Positions 26,009-34,462 of a stretch of 64,000 nucleotides of DNA are shown here, one piece after another. Source of the stretch: RGIG3102 sp964369975. Lineage in GTDB: Bacteria > Bacillota > Clostridia > Oscillospirales > Ruminococcaceae. Made by a program: the position numbers and the translations under genes. The stretch is taken from contig CAYJFZ010000003.1 of the NCBI GenBank assembly GCA_964369975.1, positions 124,001-188,000 of the forward strand, written 5' to 3'. The stretch's first letter is position 1. Each line of letters begins with the position of its first letter. The notes below the pieces were generated by a model. It was not told the origin of the DNA, did not search any database, and saw nothing but the letters and a program-made list of their open reading frames with translations.

Positions 26009-26125
26009 ACTTTTGCAAGTGCTAGACCGTAAAAGCCCTACGAGGGCTGCCAGTAACAGAGGGCTACGCCCGTAAAAGCAAAACCACCAGCTAAGCTGGT
26101 GGATTTTTATTGTATGTTTTTTATT

Positions 26126-26815
26126 TTATATTATCAAAGCGCTACCAATATCAATTAATTCTTCATTTTCTATAAAGTATGGTTTTACACTGTATTTATT
26201 CAAAAAATTAACAACCTTTTCTTTTTCACTACTATCTTTTATATCACCAGCAAAAAACAATATATTTTCATCTTTTAAATATATACTCGCCCCACCAATA
26301 AAGCCATATTCATGCCCTTTCAGCTTCACCATACCTTTTTTGATTTTTAAGCAATTAAGATTATTGTCTATAAGAGTTTTATATATCCCCTCATCTTCTG
26401 TTATAAAATTTTCTCCTTTAAGTGCAATTAAAGAGCATCTTGTATAGCCTTGATTTACTAAAATTTCTTTTTTATCAAAAAAGTTTAAATTCAAGGCTGT
26501 TTTATGATTTTTTATTACTAATTTTTCTGTAATTACAAAATTCAATAAAGACTCATATTTATAACCCTTTTTTAGATTACTGACTTCAATTACTTCATAG
26601 CCTTTATTTTTTATAATATCAAAATTTTCTTTTTGGCAAGAGGATACACATATTTTATTATCTTGCACTTTAAGATATAAAACATCGCTGTGCCTATTAA
26701 TTTCTTCACTGACACAGCTTGATTTTACTACAGGTACACATTTATAACCTAAAGAATTTAAGTGCTTTATTATTATTTTATATTCTGTATTTATTATACA
26801 AATTTTCTCTTTCAT
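26126..26815 (-). CDS. DUF6873-like GME-fold protein
   Basis: This is a hypothetical protein of 229 residues that I believe belongs to the DUF6873 family, described as having the fold of guanidino-group modifying enzymes. The conserved C-terminal portion reads GFIGGASIYL near 171-180 and ILFFAGDI near 185-192, and it ends DIGSALII. TRCSLIALKGENFITED near 125-141 is the other well-kept stretch, with a single cysteine. There is no signal peptide or membrane segment. The gene is 1 base behind an FtsX/MacB-type permease gene and likely co-transcribed with it, but no functional link is known. The IS200 right-end hairpin just downstream could serve as its terminator. Confidence 0.6.
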   Translation of the reverse strand: MKEKICIINTEYKIIIKHLNSLGYKCVPVVKSSCVSEEINRHSDVLYLKVQDNKICVSSCQKENFDIIKNKGYEVIEVSNLKKGYKYESLLNFVITEKLVIKNHKTALNLNFFDKKEILVNQGYTRCSLIALKGENFITEDEGIYKTLIDNNLNCLKIKKGMVKLKGHEYGFIGGASIYLKDENILFFAGDIKDSSEKEKVVNFLNKYSVKPYFIENEELIDIGSALII

Positions 26816-26816
26816 C

Positions 26817-27983
26817 TTACTCCCTATTCAACGCATTTACAGGAGTTAGTATTGAAGCTTTATAGCTTGGGTATATACTAAAAATTCCTGTTAAGAAAAT
26901 TGTAACAAAAATTCCGCTTATTAGCAAGGTATAGTCAAAAACATAGCTATTATTAGTTGCTATATTAATATAAACTAAAATAATTATTCCTATCATAATT
27001 CCAATCAAAATTCCCACAACACAAGCCGTTAATGAAGCAAATAAAAATTCAAGCATAATAGTTGTTCTTGAAGCACCAAGGCTTAATTTTACGCCTATAT
27101 CTTTTTTTTGCATACTTACCGCTGTTGTAACGCTTGTAGCTACTGCTATACTACAAACAATCAAGGCAACACTTGATACAAAAAATAATGCCCAAAAAGC
27201 AATATCAATAATATTATTTATAGTATCTCTTTGTGAGGCTAAATTACTTATTTTAATAGTTACAGGCTCTTCATGCTTAATGTTATTAAAAATATACTCT
27301 ATTACTTCACTTTCAGTCGTCTGTCTTTGACTTAAGTTTACTATAATCTGATCGTAATTAGACTTAAAACTTATGTTTTGCATAATCGTATACGGAATAT
27401 AAACAAAGTTTGGTATAAATCCATCTGCCATATTATTTAATATACTACTGCCTTTTTTAACAACTCCGATTATCTTAAATTTATGAACGCTACTGCCAAC
27501 GCTCAATAATATCTCTTTACCTACTATATTACTTCTTCCAAAACTTTGTATAGCAAGACTTTCATCTATAACGCATACAAAGTCACTATTAGCTATTTGA
27601 TATGTTTGTAAAAACTCACCGTGCAATAATTCTAAGTTAGCTATATCATATCCCTCGTTTGATACGCCCCAGCACATTGCCTCACTTTTAATTGAGTTTG
27701 AAAATTCTAATTGCGCATAATCATAAATTATAGGAGTATGCTCTACTACTTCATCGTAGCTTTTAACCGCTGTATACACTACTTCATTAGTTATGTTTTC
27801 ATCATATTCATTTTGTGCACTAATGAGCATACCGTTTAAGCCAAGGCCGTCGAGTTCATTGTTTATTTCACTTGTACCTACCATAGACACTATACTAACT
27901 AAAGTAATGGATAAAACAGCTATAAAAACAGATATTATACTTGCAGTGTAAGGCTTTAGTTTTCTTTTCATTTTATTCTTCAT
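26817..27983 (-). CDS. ABC transporter permease, MacB/FtsX type
   Basis: This is a membrane protein with the MacB topology: one helix near the N-terminus (about 13-36), a large extracellular MacB-PCD domain (about 40-260), then three helices (about 265-370) and the short tail PSYKASILTPVNALNRE that is typical of the FtsX family. QKKDIGVKLSLGASRTTIM near 296-315 is the cytoplasmic coupling loop. It overlaps the adaptor gene upstream by 11 bases. Unusually, no ABC ATPase gene lies next to the pair. Homologues export peptides, lipoproteins or antibiotics; the cargo here is unknown. Confidence 0.88.
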   Translation of the reverse strand: MKNKMKRKLKPYTASIISVFIAVLSITLVSIVSMVGTSEINNELDGLGLNGMLISAQNEYDENITNEVVYTAVKSYDEVVEHTPIIYDYAQLEFSNSIKSEAMCWGVSNEGYDIANLELLHGEFLQTYQIANSDFVCVIDESLAIQSFGRSNIVGKEILLSVGSSVHKFKIIGVVKKGSSILNNMADGFIPNFVYIPYTIMQNISFKSNYDQIIVNLSQRQTTESEVIEYIFNNIKHEEPVTIKISNLASQRDTINNIIDIAFWALFFVSSVALIVCSIAVATSVTTAVSMQKKDIGVKLSLGASRTTIMLEFLFASLTACVVGILIGIMIGIIILVYINIATNNSYVFDYTLLISGIFVTIFLTGIFSIYPSYKASILTPVNALNRE

Positions 27984-28905
27984 TAGATATCACCACAGTA
28001 TCTAAATTTTCTATATCACCTTTTAGAAATATTGTATCTGCTTCAATATCATCTAAGATTTCACAGCCGTAAGGTGCTTCTTTTCCAGTGGTTATATATT
28101 GCTTATGAGCTTTATCACCTTTTAATATATACACAAATTCGCCGCTGCTATCTTGATTTATATACTCATAGGATATGATTTTAATATCTTCGCTTTCTCC
28201 ACTTTGGATTTTCGCAGTTATTTGTAAGCCATCGGCTATTTTCATATCCGGATTTTTTATATCAGCAAAAACATCGACCATTATTTTACTACCTAAAGCA
28301 CTTGTTTCTTCGTGTATAATAGCTGTTGTATCATTTATTACACCGCTATACTCTATATCAGAAAAAGCTACTGAGGATATATTCACTATATCTCCTACTT
28401 CAATTTTGCCAAAATCCGTTTGCGTTACTGTAAACCTTGCTACTATTTCACTTAATGGCGATATTTTACACAAAGAAACATTCGGCATCATTAACGCTCC
28501 TTTTGATGAATTTAATGAAACGACTATCCCCTCACTTTCAGCATACACAATATCAGGCAAAGAGTTAATATCAAAATCCATTTGTAAAGTTTGTAAGCTT
28601 AAGTCTAAATAGCTTGTATCTATTATCTCTTGCATTTTTTCTTTATCTATAGAGAATAAAGCCTGCCCTTGTGATACATAGGTATTCACACTGACAAACA
28701 CTTCTTTAATATAAACGGGATAGGCTAAAATTATATCTATTACTCCCTCGCTACTAAACTCTCCGTTTACATTTATATACTCTGAATATTCATAATCTTG
28801 TAATTTCATCCCTTGCACTACTTTTACATCTTGTAAAGTAAAAGATAAATTTAATAATATAGCAAAGGCAGAAAGCAAAAATAAGTTAATAATAATTTTT
28901 TTCAT
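27973..28905 (-). CDS. HlyD/MacA-like periplasmic adaptor protein
   Basis: This is an extracytoplasmic adaptor for the permease downstream. An N-terminal signal anchor (about 4-22) precedes the membrane-fusion-protein core: YPVYIKEVFVSVNTYVSQGQALFSID, here seen as the lipoyl half motif VNTYVSQGQALF near 76-87, a short hairpin (88-120) and beta-barrel (145-240). A GTG at 28914 is in frame but lies inside the ribosome binding site; the ATG at 28905 is 9 bases from TAAGGAG and is the proper start. That Shine-Dalgarno sequence is locked in a 12-bp stem with upstream sequence, so translation and transcription are probably regulated. The first gene of a three-gene operon behind radA. Confidence 0.8.
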   Translation of the reverse strand: MKKIIINLFLLSAFAILLNLSFTLQDVKVVQGMKLQDYEYSEYINVNGEFSSEGVIDIILAYPVYIKEVFVSVNTYVSQGQALFSIDKEKMQEIIDTSYLDLSLQTLQMDFDINSLPDIVYAESEGIVVSLNSSKGALMMPNVSLCKISPLSEIVARFTVTQTDFGKIEVGDIVNISSVAFSDIEYSGVINDTTAIIHEETSALGSKIMVDVFADIKNPDMKIADGLQITAKIQSGESEDIKIISYEYINQDSSGEFVYILKGDKAHKQYITTGKEAPYGCEILDDIEADTIFLKGDIENLDTVVISNEE

Positions 28906-28953
28906 AAAAAACACTCCTTATCACATTAATTATTGCAATGGTAAGGAGTGTTT
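28906..28953 (-). promoter_or_regulatory. Terminator-like hairpin that hides the hlyD-like ribosome binding site
   Basis: On the minus strand AAACACTCCTTA (28942-28953) pairs perfectly with TAAGGAGTGTTT (28909-28920) across a 21-base loop, and the stem runs straight into six T and the ATG. It could end transcription after radA and also block translation of the adaptor gene. The 5' arm is also part of the palindrome AGTGTTTAAACACT (28947-28960), which could compete with it. Confidence 0.6.
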
Positions 28954-28959
28954 AAACAC

Positions 28960-30315
28960 TTAAATATATTTAATTGCTTGTTTTACATCTTTTGCAAAGC
29001 AAATTTCTAAGTCGTAATCACTTACTACTATTTGCTTTTGGGCATTTTGTGGTATGATAGCTTTTTTAAAGCCTAAACGCTGTATTTCTCTTAATCTTAA
29101 ATCAATGTTTAATACAGAGCGAATTTCTCCACCAAGACCTACTTCGCCAAAGGCTACTATATCACTTCCTATAGCCCTATCACTTAATGCCGATACTACA
29201 CTTAGAATGATTGATAAGTCTATAGCAGTTTCTTGAAGTTCCAAGCCACCTACAACATTGACATAGACATCTATGTTTTGTAAAAAATATCCCGCTCTTT
29301 TTTCAAGTACCGCTAAAATTAAGTTAAGCCTATTATAGTCAATACCGTTTGCAGTCCTTCTTGGAGTCCCAAAGCCTGTTTTTGTTGCAAGGGCTTGAAT
29401 TTCTGTTAATATCGGCCTTGTCCCTTCCATAACACAGGTTACACAGCTTCCGCTTACAAAGGCATTTCTTTCTTCTAAAAGCATTTTAGATGGGTTTGTT
29501 ATTTCAACTATGCCTTTTGTAGACATATCAAACATACCTATTTCATTAGTAGAGCCATATCTATTTTTACTTGCTCTTAAAATTTTATAAGGTAGGGTTT
29601 TATCTCCCTCAAAATATAAAACAGTATCAACAATATGCTCCATTACCTTAGGGCCTGCTATAGCCCCGTCCTTATTTACATGGCCTACTATAAAAAGAGC
29701 TGTATCTGTTTTCTTTGCAGCTGCTATTAATAAAGAAGTTGCTTCTTTAACTTGGGATACACTACCAGGACTTGATGATAAATTCTCACAATTCATTGTT
29801 TGAATAGAGTCTATTACCATAATATCAGGCTTTGTCTTCTCTATCGTTTGACAGATAGATAATACATCTGTTTCGTTAGCAATTAATATGTTTTCTCCAC
29901 TTACTAAAAGCCTATTTGCCCTTAATTTAATTTGAGTTAAAGATTCTTCACCTGTTATATACACTACATTGTATTCTTTTGATAGATTATTGCAAATTTG
30001 AAGTAAGAGTGTTGATTTTCCAGCGCCAGGCTCACCGCCAATGAGCATACCTGCGCCTCTTACTATACCCCCTCCTAAAACTCTATCTAATTCATCAATA
30101 CCTGTTTTTATTCTACTTTTAACTTCATTTGCATTAACTTCATCAAGGCCTGTTAAAGACAAATCACTTACTGTTAATTTCACGCCCTTTTTACTTACTT
30201 GTTTTACTACATCTTCTTCAATAGAATTCCATTCTTTACAAGTAGTACATTGCCCTTGCCACCTATGATAAACTTCACCACAGTTTGAGCAGGCATATAT
30301 TGTTTTTTCTTTCAT
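28960..30315 (-). CDS. radA: DNA repair protein RadA
   Basis: RadA (Sms) is a RecA-like, Lon-related helicase that processes recombination branches. In order it has a zinc finger (C9, C12, C23, C26, with YACSNCGEVYHRWQGQCTTC split over 7-26), Walker A GGEPGAGKST at 93-102, the RadA motif KNRYG near 250 and a Lon-protease-like C-terminal domain from about 290 with VNVVGGLELQE and FGEVGLGGEIR. The open frame extends to 30372, but those extra codons have no family counterpart; the ATG at 30315 follows AGAGGAAA and matches known RadA starts. The length of 451 is normal. Confidence 0.95.
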   Translation of the reverse strand: MKEKTIYACSNCGEVYHRWQGQCTTCKEWNSIEEDVVKQVSKKGVKLTVSDLSLTGLDEVNANEVKSRIKTGIDELDRVLGGGIVRGAGMLIGGEPGAGKSTLLLQICNNLSKEYNVVYITGEESLTQIKLRANRLLVSGENILIANETDVLSICQTIEKTKPDIMVIDSIQTMNCENLSSSPGSVSQVKEATSLLIAAAKKTDTALFIVGHVNKDGAIAGPKVMEHIVDTVLYFEGDKTLPYKILRASKNRYGSTNEIGMFDMSTKGIVEITNPSKMLLEERNAFVSGSCVTCVMEGTRPILTEIQALATKTGFGTPRRTANGIDYNRLNLILAVLEKRAGYFLQNIDVYVNVVGGLELQETAIDLSIILSVVSALSDRAIGSDIVAFGEVGLGGEIRSVLNIDLRLREIQRLGFKKAIIPQNAQKQIVVSDYDLEICFAKDVKQAIKYI

Positions 30316-30404
30316 ATTTTCCTCTTTTATATTTAATACTTTAAGAATAACATAATTTTTATCTTTTTTCAATTATACTTATTGATATCTATGTTTTATT
30401 CTCA

Positions 30405-30434
30405 ACAAAAAACGATAGGGTTTACCTATCGTTT
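30405..30434 (-). terminator. Terminator of the kinase-like gene
   Basis: AACGATAGG and CCTATCGTT (30411-30433) pair around a five-base loop and run on the minus strand into six T. It lies 5 bases past the stop codon at 30439. Confidence 0.85.
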
Positions 30435-30438
30435 AGTT

Positions 30439-31473
30439 TTATGTCATATCAGGCAATATGCAATTTTCACTTAACTGAATGAAAACTTCGCTATACCTAT
30501 TTAATAAATAATCTGTAGGTTTACTTTGGATAAATAAATCTTCATCATTTGTTTTAAATGTAATATTGTATAATACACCTTTTGAAAATTCTGATGTTAG
30601 TAAGATATTCCCTTTTGCAACATCTACAGCAGTTTTTAGTATAAACAAGCCCATGCCCATATCAAAGCTCATTTCCCCATCATTATATGGATCTTTTGAA
30701 TAATATGGTAAGAATACTTTTTCAATTAATTCATCTTTTATGCCTATACTATTATCTTTATACTTTAAAATGCAATTTTTGTTATTTTCTTTTAATGTAA
30801 TATCTATTATAATCATCTCATCTTTTTTAAATTTTATCGAGTTTGATATTAGCATCAAAATACCATTTGTTAATAACTGTTTATTTGCTTTTATATAAAT
30901 ATTATCTTCTATCTCTATATTTAATTTTAAATTTGGGATAATGGCTGGCAAAGTTTTTAAAATACTGTTTAATAATTGTGAAAAGTCAATATTATCTATT
31001 TTAAACTCTTCTTTTGCTAAAATTCTATTAACTAAAGAAATGTTAGATACATTTCTTAAAGCAATGTAAGTTTGCTTATACATCGCTTGCAGATTATCTA
31101 TAGCCTTTTGATTTTTATTTGAATTTATATTATCAATTATTACAGGAAAAAGAGAAAAAATCCCTGTTAAAGGCTCTCTTAAACTACTACTAAAAATAAT
31201 TTCTTTATTAACTGCGTATTCTGTTTCATTTTCAGCTACTAAGCAATAAATAGCTTCATCATCAAAAAACAAAACTAAACTAAGAGGAAGACCTAATAAA
31301 CTATACAAATCAAAAACTACATTTTGTTTTGTATCATCTAATTTATCTAAAAAAGTATTTTTTATAAGTCTTGGAGTAAGTAGTTCATACTTTTTTTGTA
31401 TTTCTTGGTTGACTTTTATTAGCTCAAGGTCATTTTTATTAAATATATATATCACATTATTTAACTTATCCAT
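30439..31473 (-). CDS. Cytosolic sensor histidine kinase homologue lacking the phospho-accepting His
   Basis: The layout is that of a soluble sensor kinase: an N-terminal sensory region (1-90), a two-helix dimerisation region (92-160) and an HATPase domain (195-320). The N box is LISNSIKF near 211-218, the G1 box is degenerate (KDNSIGI, Ser for the first Gly) and the G2 box is GMGLFI. The H box reads FSSSLREPLTGI at 94-105, where ordinary kinases have FSHELRTPL; Ser96 stands where the phosphorylated His should be. No response regulator is adjacent. It may be a pseudokinase or an ATP-binding regulator. The gene stands alone with a good promoter. Confidence 0.72.
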   Translation of the reverse strand: MDKLNNVIYIFNKNDLELIKVNQEIQKKYELLTPRLIKNTFLDKLDDTKQNVVFDLYSLLGLPLSLVLFFDDEAIYCLVAENETEYAVNKEIIFSSSLREPLTGIFSLFPVIIDNINSNKNQKAIDNLQAMYKQTYIALRNVSNISLVNRILAKEEFKIDNIDFSQLLNSILKTLPAIIPNLKLNIEIEDNIYIKANKQLLTNGILMLISNSIKFKKDEMIIIDITLKENNKNCILKYKDNSIGIKDELIEKVFLPYYSKDPYNDGEMSFDMGMGLFILKTAVDVAKGNILLTSEFSKGVLYNITFKTNDEDLFIQSKPTDYLLNRYSEVFIQLSENCILPDMT

Positions 31474-31526
31474 AACTCCTCCTAAATTTACTTTTTTTTA
31501 CAATTTTCGACATCCTTGTTTAGTAT

Positions 31527-31555
31527 ATAATACCTTATTTTTATTTTTTTGTAAA
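31527..31555 (-). promoter_or_regulatory. Predicted promoter of the kinase-like gene
   Basis: On the minus strand TTTACA (31550-31555) and TATTAT (31527-31532) are 17 bases apart, about 45 bases before the ATG. Confidence 0.6.
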
Positions 31556-31702
31556 GAATATTAGCTAAAAAACAAATAACTGCCTTATTTTTCTTTACTC
31601 ATGCCTTGTTTTGTGATATTATATTTATGATAAGTAATGTTTATATGTATAATTTTGTGCAAATTATATATAAAATAACATCAAATTTTAATGCTTAATG
31701 TA

Positions 31703-31731
31703 TTGACATTTTAGCTATTTTGTCTTATTAT
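31703..31731 (+). promoter_or_regulatory. Strong sigma-A promoter of gap
   Basis: A perfect TTGACA (31703-31708) is 17 bases from TATTAT (31726-31731). The leader of roughly 90 bases contains AGTTA/TAACT and TTCT/AGAA complementary pieces (31740-31780) that can fold. It shares the 354-base gap 31474-31827 with the divergent kinase promoter; nothing else is seen there. Confidence 0.75.
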
Positions 31732-31827
31732 ATTAGTAGTAAGTTAAATTCTTAACAAAGTCTGTAACTTAGAATTAAAGACCTTCTTTACTTTTAAGTT
31801 AAAATAAATTTTCGGAGGTATTTTATA

Positions 31828-32847
31828 ATGGCAATTAAAATTGGTATTAATGGTTTTGGTCGTATCGGCAGATTAGTTTTCAGAGTGGCAATGGCTCAAC
31901 CTGAATTATACGAAATCGTAGCAGTTAATGATCCTTTCATCGCAACAGATTACGCAGCTTACATGACAAAATACGATACAGTTCACGGCAGGTTCAACGG
32001 TGAAGTGTATGCAAAAGATGATAAACTCATAGTTAATGGTAAAGAGGTTTCTTTCTTTGCTTTTAAAAATCCTGAAGAAATTCCTTGGGGTAGTGTAGGT
32101 GCTGATTATGTTGTAGATTCAACAGGCGTTTTCACTACAACTGAAAAATGTATGGCTCATATTAAAGGTGGCGCTAAAAAAGTTGTTATTTCAGCACCAG
32201 CGAAAGATAGCGAAACTCCTACTTTTGTTTGTGGCGTTAACCAAGATAAATATACCAAAGATATGCATGTTGTTTCAAATGCATCTTGTACAACTAACTG
32301 TTTAGCTCCTTTAGCTAAAGTTATCAATGATAATTTTGGTATAGCAGAAGGCTTAATGACAACAGTTCACGCTACAACAGCTACACAAAAAACTGTTGAC
32401 GGTCCTTCTTCAAAAGACTGGAGAGGTGGCAGAGCTGCTGCTGGTAACATCATTCCATCTTCAACTGGCGCTGCAAAGGCTGTTGGCTTAGTTATTCCTG
32501 AATTAAAAGGTAAATTAACTGGTATGGCTTTCAGAGTTCCTACTTTAGATGTTTCTGTTGTTGACTTAACAGTTAAACTTGCAAAACCTGCAAGCTATGA
32601 AGATATCTGTAATGCTGTTAAAAAAGCAGCTGATGGCGAAATGAAGGGTGTACTTCAATTTTGTGATGAAGCAGTTGTATCCTCAGACTTTTATGGCGAA
32701 TTACACACTTGTGTATTTGACTCAAAAGCTGGTATTATGCTAAATGATTCATTCGTTAAATTAGTAGCTTGGTATGATAATGAAATGGGATATTCAGCAA
32801 AAATCCTTGATTTAATTAAACATATGAGCGAAGTTGACGCTAAATAA
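31828..32847 (+). CDS. gap: Glyceraldehyde-3-phosphate dehydrogenase, type I
   Basis: GAPDH oxidises and phosphorylates glyceraldehyde 3-phosphate to 1,3-bisphosphoglycerate using NAD. The dinucleotide fold starts INGFGRIGRLVFR at 7-19, the catalytic cysteine is C154 in SNASCTTNCLAP, the base histidine lies in TTVHATTATQ near 176-185, and WYDNEMGYS near the C-terminus completes the active site. The length of 339 is typical. The ribosome binding site CGGAGG and the codon choice indicate high expression. The gene stands alone between a strong promoter and terminator, apart from the other lower-glycolysis genes. Confidence 0.98.
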   Translation: MAIKIGINGFGRIGRLVFRVAMAQPELYEIVAVNDPFIATDYAAYMTKYDTVHGRFNGEVYAKDDKLIVNGKEVSFFAFKNPEEIPWGSVGADYVVDSTGVFTTTEKCMAHIKGGAKKVVISAPAKDSETPTFVCGVNQDKYTKDMHVVSNASCTTNCLAPLAKVINDNFGIAEGLMTTVHATTATQKTVDGPSSKDWRGGRAAAGNIIPSSTGAAKAVGLVIPELKGKLTGMAFRVPTLDVSVVDLTVKLAKPASYEDICNAVKKAADGEMKGVLQFCDEAVVSSDFYGELHTCVFDSKAGIMLNDSFVKLVAWYDNEMGYSAKILDLIKHMSEVDAK

Positions 32848-32858
32848 TAATACAAAAT

Positions 32859-32892
32859 AAAAACACGGATAGAAATTCTATCCGTGTTTTTT
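32859..32892. terminator. Bidirectional terminator between gap and ferritin
   Basis: AAAACACGGATAGAA and its near-complement TTCTATCCGTGTTTT form a long stem flanked by A-runs and T-runs, so it can end both convergent genes. Confidence 0.9.
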
Positions 32893-32895
32893 GTT

Positions 32896-33408
32896 TTATT
32901 CTTCTGTTGTAACTGGAGGAGTGTACACTCTTGTAGCAAGCTCTTCGTTTATTAAGTATAAAGCCTTTGTATCTGAGCCAAACAATTTCATTTTTTCAAC
33001 TAAATCATTAGCTGTTTTTTCTTCTTCAGCCTGTTCTTCAATAAACCAATCTAAAAACTGCATAGCTCTAAAGTCTTTTTTCTCATGAGCTTGTGCATAA
33101 ATAGCGTTAATTAATGCTGTAACTTTTTTCTCATGCTCATAAGCTATTTCTAAAGGCTCAAGATAAGAATTGTAAGTATATTCAGGCTTATCTATTGCTA
33201 ATAAATTAACTGATTGACTATTATCTTGCAAGTAATCAATAAATTTAAAAGCGTGATCTCTTTCTTCTTGAGCTTGAGCTCTAAACCAATTTGCAAATCC
33301 GTCAAGATTTTCATCAGTGTAGTAGTTTGCCATATCAAGGTATACATAGGCAGAATACAGTTCCTTGTTTACCTGATCGTTCATTAATTCATAAATTTTA
33401 ATGTCCAT
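32896..33408 (-). CDS. ftnA: Ferritin
   Basis: This is a 24-subunit iron-storage cage protein with ferroxidase activity. The diiron ligands are visible on the four-helix bundle: E16 in NKELYSAYVYL, E49 and H52 in QEERDHAF, E in YEHEKKVT near 93 and Q/E in EEQAEEEK near 126. The frame runs to 33447, but the extra 13 codons have no match and the Shine-Dalgarno sequence AAAGGAGA lies directly before the ATG at 33408. The length of 170 is typical of non-heme bacterial ferritins. An inverted repeat TTATAA-N5-TTATAA at 33456-33472 upstream could bind a Fur/PerR-type regulator, but its spacing is not the classical one. Confidence 0.95.
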   Translation of the reverse strand: MDIKIYELMNDQVNKELYSAYVYLDMANYYTDENLDGFANWFRAQAQEERDHAFKFIDYLQDNSQSVNLLAIDKPEYTYNSYLEPLEIAYEHEKKVTALINAIYAQAHEKKDFRAMQFLDWFIEEQAEEEKTANDLVEKMKLFGSDTKALYLINEELATRVYTPPVTTEE

Positions 33409-33536
33409 AATTTTGTCTCCTTTTAAATTGTAAATCTTATATAACAAATAAAAAGTTATAAAAATATTATAAGATGTTTTTAAAAAGTAAAGGATTAGTA
33501 TTATGAATTTGTAAAAATAGTTTCTTTTTACTTATT

Positions 33537-34328
33537 TTAGTCTTGTACATTAAATGTTAATTGGTTAGGAAGATACTGCGAGGAAATTATCCTATTTTTA
33601 TAAGCAATAGGCGTTTCCCCAGTCACCTTTTTAAAGGCCTTGCATAAGTAGTTATCCCCTGAAAATCCTGTTTTTGTCGCTATTACATTTAATGGATGTG
33701 CTGTTTGTTCTAATAAAACTTTAACAGCATCTATTCTAACATTCGTTAAGTATTTGCCCGGAGTTGTGCCTGTATGTTTATAAAACTCTCTTACTAAATG
33801 GCTTTTTGATATATTTAAGTTTCTTGCGAGTTCATCAACTCCAAAGGTATAGTGATAGTTTTCATGAATTAGTCTTATCGCATCATTAATTATTGGATGA
33901 GTTACTATTCTTCTATTTTCACTCGTGCTTAAGATACTAATTATATTAAAAGCTGTGCTTGAAATAAAACTTTCACTTATATTATTATAATTTTCAATTA
34001 GTTGTTGCATTAATGAGGGAACTAATTGAACAAATATCGATGAAAAGAAAAAAGATTCTTTTTCATCTTTTATATAATCTTTTATAATTTCACCAGTTAA
34101 ATTTATGCAATACATCCTGCTTTTTTTATCTAAAGCAATTTTACAAGGCTTTAAGGCACAAAGAATTTGACCTGTAGCTAATTCTATGTTTTCATCTTGT
34201 GATTCAATTACTGCTTGACCACTGATTACATAAAATAAATTCAGACCTTCGTATTCATATTCAAACTTATTTCCACTTTCTTCAAGAGGATAGTTTGCAT
34301 AACAATATTTTTTAATATCAAAAGTCAT
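33537..34328 (-). CDS. AraC family transcriptional regulator
   Basis: The first 150 residues form a cupin-like effector domain (LNLFYVISGQAVIES near 28-42), and the last 100 hold the two AraC helix-turn-helix units: VDELARNLNISKSHLVREFYKHTG near 165-188 and the family signature NVIATKTGFSGDNYLCKAFKKVTG near 213-236, both split here from longer matches. It is a DNA-binding regulator, but its ligand and targets are unknown. It lies behind the MATE gene on the same strand with a terminator between, so it has its own unit; regulation of the exporter is possible but not shown. Confidence 0.9.
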   Translation of the reverse strand: MTFDIKKYCYANYPLEESGNKFEYEYEGLNLFYVISGQAVIESQDENIELATGQILCALKPCKIALDKKSRMYCINLTGEIIKDYIKDEKESFFFSSIFVQLVPSLMQQLIENYNNISESFISSTAFNIISILSTSENRRIVTHPIINDAIRLIHENYHYTFGVDELARNLNISKSHLVREFYKHTGTTPGKYLTNVRIDAVKVLLEQTAHPLNVIATKTGFSGDNYLCKAFKKVTGETPIAYKNRIISSQYLPNQLTFNVQD

Positions 34329-34418
34329 ATCCTACCTCTACTATCAAAAAAATATATTTATACTTTTAGTATATATTACATTTGCAAAAATATCAATGTT
34401 TATTTTACTTTATTTAAC

Positions 34419-34447
34419 AAAAAATCGCAGAATACATCTGCGATTTT
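34419..34447 (-). terminator. Terminator of the MATE exporter gene
   Basis: AAAATCGCAGA and TCTGCGATTTT pair around a five-base loop; on the minus strand it follows the stop at 34463 and runs into T-rich sequence. Confidence 0.85.
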
Positions 34448-34462
34448 AATATTTTTAATATT

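Larger units (their letters stand above)
25416..26112 (+). mobile_element. IS200-type insertion sequence (tnpA only)
   Basis: This is a complete IS200/IS605-family element. The left end carries the hairpin CCACCGA-CTATG-TCGGTGG (25424-25442) and the right end CCACCAG-CTAAG-CTGGTGG (26084-26102). It encodes only the Y1 transposase; no tnpB is present. There is no terminal inverted repeat or target duplication, as expected for single-strand transposition. TTTTTATTG occurs both just before the left end (25407-25415) and at the right end (26104-26112), which places the boundaries near 25416 and 26112. It sits in the gap behind the terminator of the HsdR_N-like gene. The boundaries are inferred to within a few bases. 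Confidence 0.85.

Noticed and set aside
25416..26112. tnpB with a guide RNA in the IS200-type element
   Set aside because: Only the transposase gene is present; no RuvC-type coding sequence lies in or beside the element.
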